This document shows positions 18,430 through 26,801 of a stretch of DNA of 64,000 bases, piece by piece (within the stretch, counting starts at the first letter, position 1; every line of letters starts with the position of its first letter). Position numbers and translations under genes: made by a program. This DNA is from Bordetella genomosp. 7. Its GTDB lineage: Bacteria; Pseudomonadota; Gammaproteobacteria; Burkholderiales; Burkholderiaceae_B. The notes beneath the pieces are model-generated. The model had not been told where the DNA came from. It saw only the letters and a program-made list of their open reading frames with translations, and did no database searches. The stretch spans positions 62,001 to 126,000 of the forward strand of contig NZ_NEVK01000006.1 of the NCBI RefSeq assembly GCF_002261265.1, written 5' to 3'.

Positions 18430-18663
18430 CTAGCGCTTGCCGCGGGGCCCGGCCGCGCCGCGCAATGGCTGCAACAGGCCCGACAAACCGTTGTGGTCGA
18501 GTTCGTGCATCAGGGCCAGCAGGCGGCCGATTTCTCCGGGCGGAAAGCCCTTGCGGGCGAACCATGCCAAGTACGGGCCGGGCAGATCCGCAATCAGCCG
18601 TCCCTGGTACTTGCCGTAGGGCATTTCGCGGGTAACGAGCCGCTCAAGGTCTTGCGGGTTCAT
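18430..18663 (-). CDS. DUF3820 small protein
   Basis: A 77-residue protein with the DUF3820 pattern: MPYGKYQGRLIADLPGPYLAWFARKGFPPGEIGRLL split over residues 14-50. The family is annotated as quorum-sensing-regulated virulence factor-like, or as an exonuclease-associated domain, without a proven activity. The ATG at 18663 is used; its first 20 bases overlap the end of the Nudix gene, which suggests translational coupling. A basic tail (GPRGKR) ends the protein. Confidence 0.75.
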   Translation of the reverse strand: MNPQDLERLVTREMPYGKYQGRLIADLPGPYLAWFARKGFPPGEIGRLLALMHELDHNGLSGLLQPLRGAAGPRGKR

Positions 18664-19240
18664 CGACGTTGCGCCAATCGAGCGGCCATTGGCCTGCCAG
18701 CACATTCTGCAGCCACAGCGTGCAGGTCATCGTCTTGGCGTCGGTGACCGCGCCGTCGCGGCAGGCGGCGTACAGTTCATGGGGCGCGGCGCTGCACACT
18801 TCGAGAAACTCGTCATGGTCCAGGCGCGCGGCGCCCGCCACCAGCCCCCGGGCAAAGAAAATATGGATGATTTCGGTGGAATAGGCGATGGCCAGATGCA
18901 TGGCGCCCGCATACGCCCATTCGCGCGCCGCGTACCCGGTTTCTTCGAGCAGTTCGCGGCGAGCACACGCCAGCGGCTCTTCGCCCGGATCGAGTTTGCC
19001 CGCCGGAAACTCGGTCATCACCCGCCCCACGGGATAGCGGAACTGCCGTTCGAGCAGCACGCGCCCGTCGTCGAGCAGGGGGATGATGACCACCGCCCCC
19101 GGATGCACGATGTATTCGCGCGTGGCCTGGCGCCCGTCCGGCAGCCGCACCGTATCGCGGCGCGCTTTCAGGAAACTGCCGTCGCACAGCGGCTGGCTGT
19201 CGATCAGGGTTTCGGTCAGGTGGGCATCGGGAGCGTTCAT
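18644..19240 (-). CDS. Nudix hydrolase (ADP-ribose pyrophosphatase type)
   Basis: A 198-residue protein. The full Nudix box lies at about 81-103 (GKLDPGEEPLACARRELLEETGY split), with the REL-EE metal-binding residues. The surrounding layout (HPGAVVIIPLLDDGRVLLERQFRYPVGR before the box) is that of ADP-ribose pyrophosphatase/NudF-like enzymes, which split ADP-ribose to AMP and ribose 5-phosphate. It overlaps the DUF3820 gene downstream by 20 bases. Housekeeping detoxification is the simplest role. Confidence 0.9.
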   Translation of the reverse strand: MNAPDAHLTETLIDSQPLCDGSFLKARRDTVRLPDGRQATREYIVHPGAVVIIPLLDDGRVLLERQFRYPVGRVMTEFPAGKLDPGEEPLACARRELLEETGYAAREWAYAGAMHLAIAYSTEIIHIFFARGLVAGAARLDHDEFLEVCSAAPHELYAACRDGAVTDAKTMTCTLWLQNVLAGQWPLDWRNVDEPARP

Positions 19241-19300
19241 GGTGAGCGGCTGGCTGATTCATTCGACAGCCAGGCAGCTTACCACCAGCCTGCCCCCGGC

Positions 19301-19615
19301 CTACCTGCCGCGCCGTTGCTCGAGTTCTTTCAGGCAGGCCGCCACGCCGCCCCGCAGCTGGGCGTTGCCTATGGCTTCGCGATCCACCTGCGCGCGGCAG
19401 CGCTGGTATTCGGCCACGCTTTCGGGCGTGTCGCGCACGGCGGGCGCCGCCGGGGCGCCGGGCTGTTCGGTGATGCGCAGGGTGGACGGCGGCGATTTGC
19501 CGTCTTGCGAGGGAAAGCTGAGCTGCTGGGGCTGCTGCGCCCAGCCGCTGCCTGCGGCGCCGAACAGGCAGGCCATTGCCGCAATGCCGCCGATCAGGGT
19601 CTTTTTCATTTGCAT
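19301..19615 (-). CDS. Small exported hypothetical protein
   Basis: A 104-residue protein with a good signal peptide (MKKTLIGGIAAMACLFG, cleavage about GWA-QQ). The mature part is proline- and serine-rich, then carries two cysteines in YQRCRAQVDR and GGVAACLKELEQRRG that could form one disulfide. AAGGA lies four bases before the ATG at 19615, favouring it over the ATG at 19609. No function can be assigned. Confidence 0.7.
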   Translation of the reverse strand: MQMKKTLIGGIAAMACLFGAAGSGWAQQPQQLSFPSQDGKSPPSTLRITEQPGAPAAPAVRDTPESVAEYQRCRAQVDREAIGNAQLRGGVAACLKELEQRRGR

Positions 19616-19754
19616 GCGTCCTTTGAACAAAATGATCCGTGGGCGCCAGGCCGGCGCCGCAAAGGGTTATCGTAACGTCGGCGCGACCGCGCGGCGCGCC
19701 GCGCGGGTTCCAAACCGCAACAAAGCCTAACCGACCTCGCCGTTCCGAATCCCC

Positions 19755-21530
19755 ATGATCCTGCTGGACACCCGTATTGAACGCACACTCGACGCCTGGC
19801 TACGCCAGTATGGCGACCGCGCCTGGGCAGGCGCCACGCTGGAAGGCTGGGTATTCGAAGGCTTGCAAGCCCGCCGGGCCGCACAAGCGCGCCTGGCCGA
19901 AATGGGCGTGCGCGCGACACTGCGCAGCGCCTACAAGCCCCTGCTGCACTTCTTCCTGGAAGAGGCCGACACGACAGACCTGGCCGCCGTCATTGCGCAT
20001 TACCCGGTACATCCCCTGGCGCGCCCGAACCGCTTCACGCTCGAGGCCTACCCGCTGGCAGGCCTGCTGGGGACGGCCACATTGCAGTTCGTGCCGGGCA
20101 CGGACGATCTGCACTACCGGATCGAGCTGCACTATCGGGATGGCCGGCGCAGCGATCATTCTGTCTACGCGCCCAATCGCATCGTCAGCGCGGACGACGC
20201 AACGCCGCTGCTGTCGCCCGCCGGATGGTTGCGCGTGCGCGACGCGGCTGGCAACGCCGTGACCGACGCTGCCCACGCCACAGAATTCGAACTGGCCTTC
20301 AGCGCCGCGGTTGATGCGGTTCGGGCCCACGAATGGCCCGGCCAGGCGCCCCATTTCGAGCGGCTCGACATACGCATCGATGTGCCGGGCATGGAATTCG
20401 ACGCCGGCGGCGATGGCGGCCTGGTCAGCACCTATGAAGCCCTGCACGAAGACGTGTACTTCACCCTGATCGAGTTCTTCCAGCGCCATGCCGGCCTGCC
20501 GCCGGGCGACCGGCGCCTGCGGCCGGGGCAGATCGTTCCGGATGTGCGGCATACCACGGGGCCGGCGCGTGTGCACGTGTCGACGCGCGCGTTCGACCCG
20601 CCGGCGGCCCTTGTGCAGGCGGCGCCCACGCCGCTGGAGGCCATCCAGGCGCCGCTGGAGCCCGCGCAGATCGCCGCGCACATGGCGGCGCTGGGCGGCA
20701 TGCCCATACAGGCCCGGTCGCGCCAGGGACGTCCGGTACTTGGCGCCTATATCGCCGGCCCGGGACCAGCCGTGTTCATTTCCGGCGGACAGCATGCCAA
20801 CGAGACCTCGGGCGTGGTGGGCGCATTGCGCGCGGCGCATGCCCTGCTGGACGAGGGCGAGGCTCACTTCGCGCTGGTGGCGGCCGAAAACCCCGATGGC
20901 TACGCGCTGCATCGCGAACTATGCCTGCAGCACCCCCGCCATATGCATCATGCGGCGCGCTACAGCGCCCTGGGCGACGACGTGGCGTACCGCACTCATG
21001 CGCCGTTCTTCGAGCAAGAGGCGCGGCGCGCCGCCCTGCGCGCCAGCGGCGCACGCCTGCACATCAACCTGCATGGCTATCCGGCGCACGAGTGGACCCG
21101 CCCCCTGTCGGGCTACTTGCCGCGCCAGTTCGAGTCGTGGACCTTGCCCAAGGGCTTTTTCCTGCTGTTGCGTCATCACCCTGGCTGGGCCGAGGCGGCC
21201 GGCACGTTGATGGACGCGCTGTGCGGGCGCCTGGCGCAGGTGCCGGGCCTGGCGGCATTCAACGCGCGCCAGGCGGCCCTGTGTGAAGCCCATGCACTTG
21301 AAAAGGCCTTCGCGACGCGACACGGCATCGCCTGCGTCGTCGTCGAAAGCGTGCAGGAAATGGCGCCCTTATCGCTGATAGCGGAATATCCCGACGAGAC
21401 GGTGTATGGCGCCGAGTTCCGCCAGGCCCACACCGTGCAGATGGAAACCGTGCTCGCCGCCGTGGCGGCATACCGCAGCCTGGCGCACCGGTGGGCGGAT
21501 CTGCCCGTCGATGCCGACAACGCACCGTAA
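19755..21530 (+). CDS. M14-like zinc carboxypeptidase domain protein
   Basis: A 591-residue cytoplasmic-looking protein. The last 260 residues resemble peptidase family M14: the zinc pair in GGQHANETSG (His347, Glu350), NPDGYALHR, and the third zinc ligand His440 in LHINLHGYPAHEW. The first 330 residues are an unassigned domain with beta-rich character and no signal peptide. The family normally removes C-terminal residues or cuts amide bonds in peptidoglycan-derived peptides. Start is at the ATG at 19755, divergent from the small exported protein. Confidence 0.75.
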   Translation: MILLDTRIERTLDAWLRQYGDRAWAGATLEGWVFEGLQARRAAQARLAEMGVRATLRSAYKPLLHFFLEEADTTDLAAVIAHYPVHPLARPNRFTLEAYPLAGLLGTATLQFVPGTDDLHYRIELHYRDGRRSDHSVYAPNRIVSADDATPLLSPAGWLRVRDAAGNAVTDAAHATEFELAFSAAVDAVRAHEWPGQAPHFERLDIRIDVPGMEFDAGGDGGLVSTYEALHEDVYFTLIEFFQRHAGLPPGDRRLRPGQIVPDVRHTTGPARVHVSTRAFDPPAALVQAAPTPLEAIQAPLEPAQIAAHMAALGGMPIQARSRQGRPVLGAYIAGPGPAVFISGGQHANETSGVVGALRAAHALLDEGEAHFALVAAENPDGYALHRELCLQHPRHMHHAARYSALGDDVAYRTHAPFFEQEARRAALRASGARLHINLHGYPAHEWTRPLSGYLPRQFESWTLPKGFFLLLRHHPGWAEAAGTLMDALCGRLAQVPGLAAFNARQAALCEAHALEKAFATRHGIACVVVESVQEMAPLSLIAEYPDETVYGAEFRQAHTVQMETVLAAVAAYRSLAHRWADLPVDADNAP

Positions 21531-21591
21531 CACTTGCGGCGCGGGTAACGCGCTATGGTTGAACGCACGTGCAACACGGCAAGGACGACCA

Positions 21592-22044
21592 ATGAACACT
21601 TCGACGCTGCGTTATATGCTGCCCTGCATGCTGGCGGGCGCGCTGCTGGCCGGCTGCGCCCAGGATGGGCAGCCCGCGAAAGACCCCGTCAAGGCCCGGC
21701 CCACCCTGGCCAGCGAACACAATGCGCGCAATTCGCTGGACTGGGCCGGAACCTACGAAGGCACCCTGCCCTGCGCCGATTGCCCCGGCATCCGCACGCG
21801 GCTGGAGCTCACGCCGCAAGGCCAATACGAGCTGCAGACCCGCTACCTGGACCGGCAGCAGGCCCCCACGGTGCAGCGCGGCAACTTCGAATGGCAGCCC
21901 GACGGCAGCACGATACGGCTGGATCAGGCGGGCGACGAACAATCGTTCTTCGTGGCCGAAGGCAGACTGATCCAGCTCTACCAGGATGGCACGCGTCCCA
22001 GCGGGCCGCTGGCGCCGCACTACGAACTGAAGCTGCTGCCCTAG
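21592..22044 (+). CDS. NlpE-like copper-resistance lipoprotein
   Basis: A 150-residue lipoprotein: LLAGC lipobox with Cys at about 19 after a short signal peptide. The NlpE N-terminal domain mark is WAGTYEGTLPCADCPGIRTRLEL, including the CADC pair. It lacks the second domain of E. coli NlpE. Relatives sit in the outer membrane and are linked to copper and surface stress. The ATG at 21592 begins the signal peptide; the frame is open upstream over the peptidase gene. Its TAG overlaps the stop of the convergent neighbour by 3 bases. Confidence 0.82.
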   Translation: MNTSTLRYMLPCMLAGALLAGCAQDGQPAKDPVKARPTLASEHNARNSLDWAGTYEGTLPCADCPGIRTRLELTPQGQYELQTRYLDRQQAPTVQRGNFEWQPDGSTIRLDQAGDEQSFFVAEGRLIQLYQDGTRPSGPLAPHYELKLLP

Positions 22045-22238
22045 CGCGTGCCGGCCTGGCGCTCCTGCCAGGCTCGCAGCGCTTCGCGATAGCGTTCCAT
22101 GGCTTCGTCATAGAGGTCGTACACGCACGGAATGCAGCCGCTCTGGCAGCAGTCGCCCGGCTCGGGAGCCTGCGGCGGCTGTGGGCGCGGGTCGGGCGCG
22201 GGGTCGCGGGCTGACTTGGATGCTCGGGTCTTGGCCAT
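22041..22238 (-). CDS. Oxidoreductase-like domain small protein
   Basis: A 65-residue protein with the compact motif PEPGDCCQSGCIPCVYDLYDE. Its cysteine pattern is that of the oxidoreductase-like (PF09791-type) family, whose role is not established. The N-terminal half is proline-rich. Start at ATG 22238; an in-frame ATG nine bases earlier is possible. It converges on the NlpE-like gene with overlapping stops. Confidence 0.75.
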   Translation of the reverse strand: MAKTRASKSARDPAPDPRPQPPQAPEPGDCCQSGCIPCVYDLYDEAMERYREALRAWQERQAGTR

Positions 22239-22295
22239 AGGCAACATTATCGCGCTGTGGCCCGGCCGTATCGGACGTGCCCGGCCGCAGGCGCG

Positions 22296-23237
22296 CTATA
22301 GCGCCGCCAACGAGCGGTGGGCGGACGCGCCCGCCGTGGCATGGCTGCCGGCGTCGCCGCTGACTGCATAGGGGTCGGCGCCGGCCCAGAAGCCGCTGAC
22401 CAGGCCGGCGGGCGGCGCGCAGGCGATGACGCGTGCCGAGACGTCCCAGGCATCCATGCGCACGCGCAGCCCGGCGTATACGCCATGGCCCGGCCCCGCT
22501 TCGATCCGCCCGCCTGCCTCGATGCCTTCGCCCACCCGGATCGCGCCGTCTGCCATGACGTGGCCATCCGCCTTGATGCCCCAGCCGGCTTCCAGATGGT
22601 CGCCGCAGAGAAGGTCGCCTGCAACCTGAATGCCGCGCGCGGCGCAGATGTCGCCCTGTACGCGCAGGGCGTCACCCGACTTGATGCCTTGTTCGCAACG
22701 CAGCGAGCCGCCGATTTCCAGGCCCTGGGCTGCGATCACCATGCCGGCGGCCGACAGATCGTCGCCGCTACGGATGTCCCAAGCGGCGCGCAACGCGCCC
22801 CCGCACTCCAGCTTGGCGCCGGCGCTGATGCCCCAGCCCGCCTGGATGTCGCCGCCCGCTCGGATGGCGCCTTCGCTGATGATGCTGCCCTGCGCCTCGA
22901 TGTCGCCCCCTGCCACGATGGACGTCCCCGCGCGCACGCCCGCGCCGCTGACAATGCGCCCGCCTGCGCGCACCAGCGAATCGACCGAAATGCCCTGCCG
23001 GGCCACGATCGTGCCCGCATAGACAATTGCCGTGGCGTCGATGACATCGACCTCGAGCACGTGGTCGGTGGGGCCGAACTGGTCAAGCAGCCAGCAAGCG
23101 TCGTCGATACGCCCGTCGGCCACCAGGGCGTCCAGCACGGCCTGGTAATCGCCGTGCCCATTGTGGTCGCGTAAAAACCATTTGTAACCGCTGGCGCACG
23201 GATTCTTGGCTTTGACGAAGTTCTTGGTGAGTTGCAT
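22296..23237 (-). CDS. Repeat protein with predicted beta-helix
   Basis: A 313-residue protein I do not recognise by name. Residues 1-60 form a head (FVKAKNPCASGYKWFLRD, then a DYQAVLDALVADGRIDDACWLL helix segment). From about 75 to 270 the chain is a run of roughly thirty short units of six or seven residues of the form G-x-I/L-x-A/S-G, such as GGDIQAGWGISAGAKL. That spacing is typical of left-handed hexapeptide or bactofilin-like beta-helices. No signal peptide or membrane segment. ATG at 23237 is used; upstream frame sequence is not similar. The role could be structural, scaffold-like or an effector. Confidence 0.72.
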   Translation of the reverse strand: MQLTKNFVKAKNPCASGYKWFLRDHNGHGDYQAVLDALVADGRIDDACWLLDQFGPTDHVLEVDVIDATAIVYAGTIVARQGISVDSLVRAGGRIVSGAGVRAGTSIVAGGDIEAQGSIISEGAIRAGGDIQAGWGISAGAKLECGGALRAAWDIRSGDDLSAAGMVIAAQGLEIGGSLRCEQGIKSGDALRVQGDICAARGIQVAGDLLCGDHLEAGWGIKADGHVMADGAIRVGEGIEAGGRIEAGPGHGVYAGLRVRMDAWDVSARVIACAPPAGLVSGFWAGADPYAVSGDAGSHATAGASAHRSLAAL

Positions 23238-23298
23238 GGCACTACGCAATGATGAAAAGCGATTGCCCCCGGCGTGCGCGGCGCCGGTGGCAGTGAAG

Positions 23299-23329
23299 CA
23301 GGCCCGCATGCACACGGCATGCGGGCCTG
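23299..23329. terminator. Strong hairpin, terminator-like
   Basis: CAGGCCCGCATGC (23299-23311) pairs perfectly with GCATGCGGGCCTG (23317-23329) around a 5-base loop. There is no clear U-run on either strand. It could end minus-strand transcripts coming from ohr, or act in the 5' leader of the beta-helix gene. Confidence 0.45.
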
Positions 23330-23378
23330 AAAGAATCAGTAAGGGGATCGCGGCGCGAGCGGCTTGAGGCCGGGCCGA

Positions 23379-23501
23379 TTAGCCGGGTTTGGCGCGTGCG
23401 TAGGCGGAGCGCACGGCAACGTCGTGCGAGCCCACGGGCGTGGGACGCAGGAACGCAAAAATACCGAGTAGCGCAAAGGGCGCTGGGACAGACCGTGTCA
23501 T
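23379..23501 (-). CDS. Possible 40-residue small protein
   Basis: ATG at 23499-23501 to TAA at 23379-23381. The peptide starts [20 protein letters not shown], hydrophobic in its first half and basic at the end. Lacks a convincing ribosome-binding sequence. It lies between ohr and a strong hairpin. It may be a leader peptide, a small membrane protein, or chance. Confidence 0.22.
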   Translation of the reverse strand: MTRSVPAPFALLGIFAFLRPTPVGSHDVAVRSAYARAKPG

Positions 23502-23537
23502 GACGCCCTGCATCCTACCACCCGGGGCGGGCGCGTC

Positions 23538-23614
23538 AAGCCCCCTGGGAGCCGGGCGGCCCCGTGCGCAGCGGGAGCGACCGGCTTCGCGCCGGCACGC
23601 CCCCCGGGGGGCTT
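23538..23614. repeat. GC-rich REP-like inverted element
   Basis: Outer arms AAGCCCCCTGG (23538-23548) and CCGGGGGGCTT (23604-23614) pair at 10 of 11 positions. Inside is CCGGC-TTCGC-GCCGG (23581-23595), and the right arm itself contains the perfect palindrome GCCCCCCGGGGGGC (23599-23612). The element abuts and slightly enters the ohr stop codon. It looks like an interspersed palindromic element or a terminator for ohr; copy number cannot be judged here. Confidence 0.45.
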
Positions 23615-24038
23615 ACACCACCGTGAGCGTCACGTCGATATTGTTGCGCGTTGCGTTCGAATACGGGCAGACGATATGGGCGCGCTGCACCAGGTCTTCG
23701 GCCTGCTCGCGCGGCATGCCGGGCAGCGAGATCTTCAGCTCAACCTCGATGCCGAACCCGTTCGGAATGGGACCAATGCCCACCGAGCCGTCGACGGAAA
23801 CATCCGCCGGAATGGCGATTTTGTCGCGGTTGGCGACGAATTTCATGGCGCCCAGGAAGCACGCCGAATAGCCGGCGGCAAAAAGCTGTTCGGGGTTGGT
23901 GCCTTCGCCGCCCGCGCCGCCGAGTTCGCGCGGCGTGGTCAACTTGACGTCGAGCACCTGGTCGGACGACACGGCGCGGCCGTCGCGGCCACCGGTGGCC
24001 TTGGCATGAGCACGATAGGCAACTTTTTCGAGAGACAT
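23613..24038 (-). CDS. ohr: Organic hydroperoxide resistance protein Ohr
   Basis: OsmC-superfamily peroxidase of 141 residues that reduces organic hydroperoxides with a redox cysteine pair. Cys60 is in [12 protein letters not shown] and Cys124 in [16 protein letters not shown]; Arg18 in GGRDGR and the acidic EELGG-like [22 protein letters not shown] complete the active site. Length and motifs are full Ohr rather than OsmC. An OhrR repressor gene is usually adjacent in this class; none is present within this window's neighbours. Confidence 0.95.
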   Translation of the reverse strand: MSLEKVAYRAHAKATGGRDGRAVSSDQVLDVKLTTPRELGGAGGEGTNPEQLFAAGYSACFLGAMKFVANRDKIAIPADVSVDGSVGIGPIPNGFGIEVELKISLPGMPREQAEDLVQRAHIVCPYSNATRNNIDVTLTVV

Positions 24039-24207
24039 GGTGCGTTCCTTTAAAGAAGGTCAGGGGTCAATGGCACTATGCACAAAGTACCGCCCGCCGC
24101 GCGCCGATACAAGGTGCAGGCAGTGCAATCGCGCACGAAGCCGCAGTGGGCGGCGCAGTCCGTAGAATAGGCGGTTCTCTTTTCAACCGCTTGACGGCAG
24201 GAACCGC

Positions 24208-24465
24208 ATGGAAACCGAACTCGACGGGCGACTGCTGGCGCTGCGCCAAACCGTGGCGCTGGCGTTGGCATTGTCTACCCGCAGCAATCCCCAGGCCACG
24301 GAACTGGCGCTGGACATCCTGGCCGACATGAAGCAAAGCGCAGCGCACGAGCCATCCGACAGCCCGTTCGACGCGCCGCCCTGGGCGGCCGGAGCGCAGG
24401 ACGAACTGGACCAGATTGCCCGCCTGGTGCGCGCCTTTACCGCGCAACCCGACGCCGACGCATAG
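24208..24465 (+). CDS. Small hypothetical protein
   Basis: An 85-residue acidic, mostly helical protein (LALDILADMKQS, ELDQIARLVRAF). No signal peptide or known motif. A CAGGAA sequence precedes the ATG at 24208. Convergent with the GlxA-type regulator (8-base gap). A TAGAAT hexamer about 45 bases upstream could be its -10. Confidence 0.6.
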   Translation: METELDGRLLALRQTVALALALSTRSNPQATELALDILADMKQSAAHEPSDSPFDAPPWAAGAQDELDQIARLVRAFTAQPDADA

Positions 24466-24473
24466 CCGCCGGC

Positions 24474-25427
24474 CTAGGCGCGGGCAGCCCGGCGCAAGGC
24501 CTGGGGCGGCTGCCCATATCGGCGGACAAAAGCGCGGCGCATGCGTTCGGCATCGACAAACCCCGTGACACGGGCCACCGCGTCGATGGACATCAGGCCC
24601 GCCTCGATATGCGCGCGCGCGGTCTCGGCGCGGACGCGCTCGACCGCCTTGGCCGGCGTCTGCCCGGTTTCGGCCTTGAAGCTGCGGATGAACTGGCGCG
24701 GGCTCAGGCAGGCCACCGCGGCCAGTTCTTCGACGCTGAGCGGCGCGGTCAGGTGCTGCCCGATGTAGCCCAGCACTCGCCGCATCCGCTCGCTGCGCGG
24801 ATCCAGGTCCTGCAAGGCCGAGAATTGTGACTGCCCGCCCGCGCGGCGGTGATACACCACCATGTCGCGCGCGGCCTGGCGGGCAATGTCCACGCCCAGG
24901 TCTTCTTCGACCATCGCCAGTGCCAGGTCGATACCGGCGGTGATGCCCGCCGAGGTCCAGACGCCACCGTCGCGCAAATAGATCTTGTCGCTGTCGACCC
25001 TGACGGCGGGATACCGGCGCTGCAGCTCGGCCGCATGGCGCCAGTGGGTCGTGGCGCGGCGGCCGTCGAGCAGCCCCGCCGCTGCCAGCACGAAGGCGCC
25101 GGTGCACACGCTGGCCACCCGGGCACGCCGTTCGATGGCGGCCTGCAATACGGCGCGAGCGCCGGCCGTTATGGCCCAGGTGCGCGGCCCTTCGCCGCCC
25201 GGCACCAGCACCAGATCGGCCCGCGCCTGGCGCCATGGCCGCGTGGCGACTTCTATTCCGGCCGAACTGGCCACCCGGCCGCCGCGCGCCGACACCAGGT
25301 TCAGCACGTAGGCGGGCGAGCCCCTGCCGCCAGCCGCCTCGCCCGCCGTCTGAAAAACCGACAGCGGGCCGGCCATATCCAGCAACTGAAAACCGGGCAG
25401 CATCAGGAACGCGACGTGGATCGGCAT
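24474..25427 (-). CDS. GlxA-type AraC-family regulator
   Basis: A 317-residue transcription regulator. The first half is a DJ-1/PfpI-like domain (VAFLMLPGFQLLDMAGPLSVF; VPGGEGPRTW; nucleophile-elbow-like ASVCTGAFVLAAAGLLDGRRATTHW). The last 100 residues are an AraC double helix-turn-helix (LSVEELAAVACLSPRQFIRSFKAETGQTP). It is divergent from an MFS transporter across 84 bases and probably controls it. A second protein of the same architecture is at 61041-62003. Confidence 0.9.
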   Translation of the reverse strand: MPIHVAFLMLPGFQLLDMAGPLSVFQTAGEAAGGRGSPAYVLNLVSARGGRVASSAGIEVATRPWRQARADLVLVPGGEGPRTWAITAGARAVLQAAIERRARVASVCTGAFVLAAAGLLDGRRATTHWRHAAELQRRYPAVRVDSDKIYLRDGGVWTSAGITAGIDLALAMVEEDLGVDIARQAARDMVVYHRRAGGQSQFSALQDLDPRSERMRRVLGYIGQHLTAPLSVEELAAVACLSPRQFIRSFKAETGQTPAKAVERVRAETARAHIEAGLMSIDAVARVTGFVDAERMRRAFVRRYGQPPQALRRAARA

Positions 25428-25428
25428 G

Positions 25429-25448
25429 GCATTTTTAGTGGGAAATGC
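25429..25448. promoter_or_regulatory. Inverted repeat in divergent promoter
   Basis: GCATTT (25429-25434) and AAATGC (25443-25448) form a 6-8-6 inverted repeat just outside the regulator start. It could be an operator for the AraC-type regulator or a leader hairpin. Confidence 0.3.
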
Positions 25449-25511
25449 GTCATTCACGCCATAGCATCCATCGCTACAGTGGGCGCTGTCAATCCTTACA
25501 GCACAACACCC

Positions 25512-26735
25512 ATGCCCTCCTCCGCCACCCCGCGTGCCGGCCGTCGCAATGCGCACATACTCGCCGTATGCCAGGCGCTGTACATCGCGGCCATCTCTAT
25601 CGACCTGACACTCACCGCGCTGACCGGCCACATGCTGGCGCCCGACAAGGCGCTGGCCACGCTGCCATTCGCCCTGATAACCGTGGCCGGGGCGGCGGTG
25701 ACCTGGTTCGCGTCCGTGTTGATGCAGCGCATCGGCCGGCGCGCCGGCTTCGCACTGGGCGGGCTGGCGGGCATGGCCGGCGGGCTGTTATCGGTATGGG
25801 CGGTATTTCGCGCCGATTTCTGGCTGTTCTGCGCGGGCACCGCGCTGGTGGGCGTGTTCCAGGCGTTTGCGCAGTATTACCGGCTTGCTGCGGCCGACGC
25901 CGTGCCGGCCGCGGCCAAGGCGCGCGCGATCGCCGTCGTCATGGCCGGCGGGGTGATCGCCGCGCTGGCAGGGCCGATGCTGGCGGCCTGGAGCCGCGAC
26001 CTCTTCCCGCTGGCGGCCTTCGCCGGCGCCTACCTGATGGTGGCGTTGCTGGGTGCGGCCACGGTAGCGCTGCTGCTGGCGGCCTACCGCGACCTGCCCG
26101 ACGTGGCCGGCCAGCCGGATCCGCAGATGGACGACGCGCCCGCGCGACCGCTGCGTGTCGTGGTCCGCCAGCCCATCTTCGTGGCGGCGCTGGCCAACAA
26201 CGTCGTGGGTTCCGTGACGATGATGTTCGTCATGACGGCCGCTCCCCTTGCGGCGGTGGCGTGCCATCACAGCATCGACGACGGCGCGCACATCATGCAA
26301 TGGCACCTGGTGGGCATGTACGCACCGGCCTTCTTCGCGGGCGCGCTCATCAAGCGCTGGGGCCTGCCCGCCATACTGGGGCTGGGCATGCTGCTGAATG
26401 TGGTGTCGGCGTTCGTGGCGGTTGCCTCGACCAGCCTGCCCGCCTTCTATGCCGCGCTGTTCCTGCTGGGCGTGGGCTGGAACTTCATGTTTGTCGGCGG
26501 AACCACGCTGCTGGCGCAGTCGTACCGGCCCGCCGAGCGCGGCCGCGCCCAGGGCGCCGCCGAACTGCTGCGCTATGGCGCCACCGCCCTGGCCACGCTG
26601 GCCGCGGGCCCGGCGCTGGATCTGTATGGCTGGCAGGCCATCAACGTGGCCATGCTGCCCATCGTGGCGCTCGCGGCCCTGATGACGGGCTGGTGGGTGC
26701 GCAGCGGACGGCGCGACGTGGCGCTTGCGGCGTGA
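25512..26735 (+). CDS. MFS transporter
   Basis: Inner-membrane protein of 407 residues with about twelve hydrophobic segments. The MFS loop motif between helices 2 and 3 appears as MQRIGRRAGFALGG. A cytoplasmic linker lies near the middle (DLPDVAGQPDPQMDDAPARP). Relatives include riboflavin- or drug-efflux-type MFS proteins; substrate unknown. Start ATG at 25512 begins the basic N-tail; the frame is open upstream over the divergent gene. Likely controlled by the adjacent GlxA-type regulator. Confidence 0.88.
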   Translation: MPSSATPRAGRRNAHILAVCQALYIAAISIDLTLTALTGHMLAPDKALATLPFALITVAGAAVTWFASVLMQRIGRRAGFALGGLAGMAGGLLSVWAVFRADFWLFCAGTALVGVFQAFAQYYRLAAADAVPAAAKARAIAVVMAGGVIAALAGPMLAAWSRDLFPLAAFAGAYLMVALLGAATVALLLAAYRDLPDVAGQPDPQMDDAPARPLRVVVRQPIFVAALANNVVGSVTMMFVMTAAPLAAVACHHSIDDGAHIMQWHLVGMYAPAFFAGALIKRWGLPAILGLGMLLNVVSAFVAVASTSLPAFYAALFLLGVGWNFMFVGGTTLLAQSYRPAERGRAQGAAELLRYGATALATLAAGPALDLYGWQAINVAMLPIVALAALMTGWWVRSGRRDVALAA

Positions 26736-26801
26736 CCGCGGCAAGCGCGCACGGCGGCTGAGCCTGCAGCCCGGTCGCTTAGCGTTTAGAATTGCCGCAC
26801 C

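Larger units (their letters stand above)
23238..23612. other. Intergenic region with small ORF and hairpins
   Basis: A 375-base gap between ohr and the beta-helix gene. It contains a possible 40-codon open frame (23379-23501, minus), a strong 13-bp hairpin (23299-23329) and a GC-rich inverted-repeat element (23538-23614). I see no longer gene. Confidence 0.5.
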
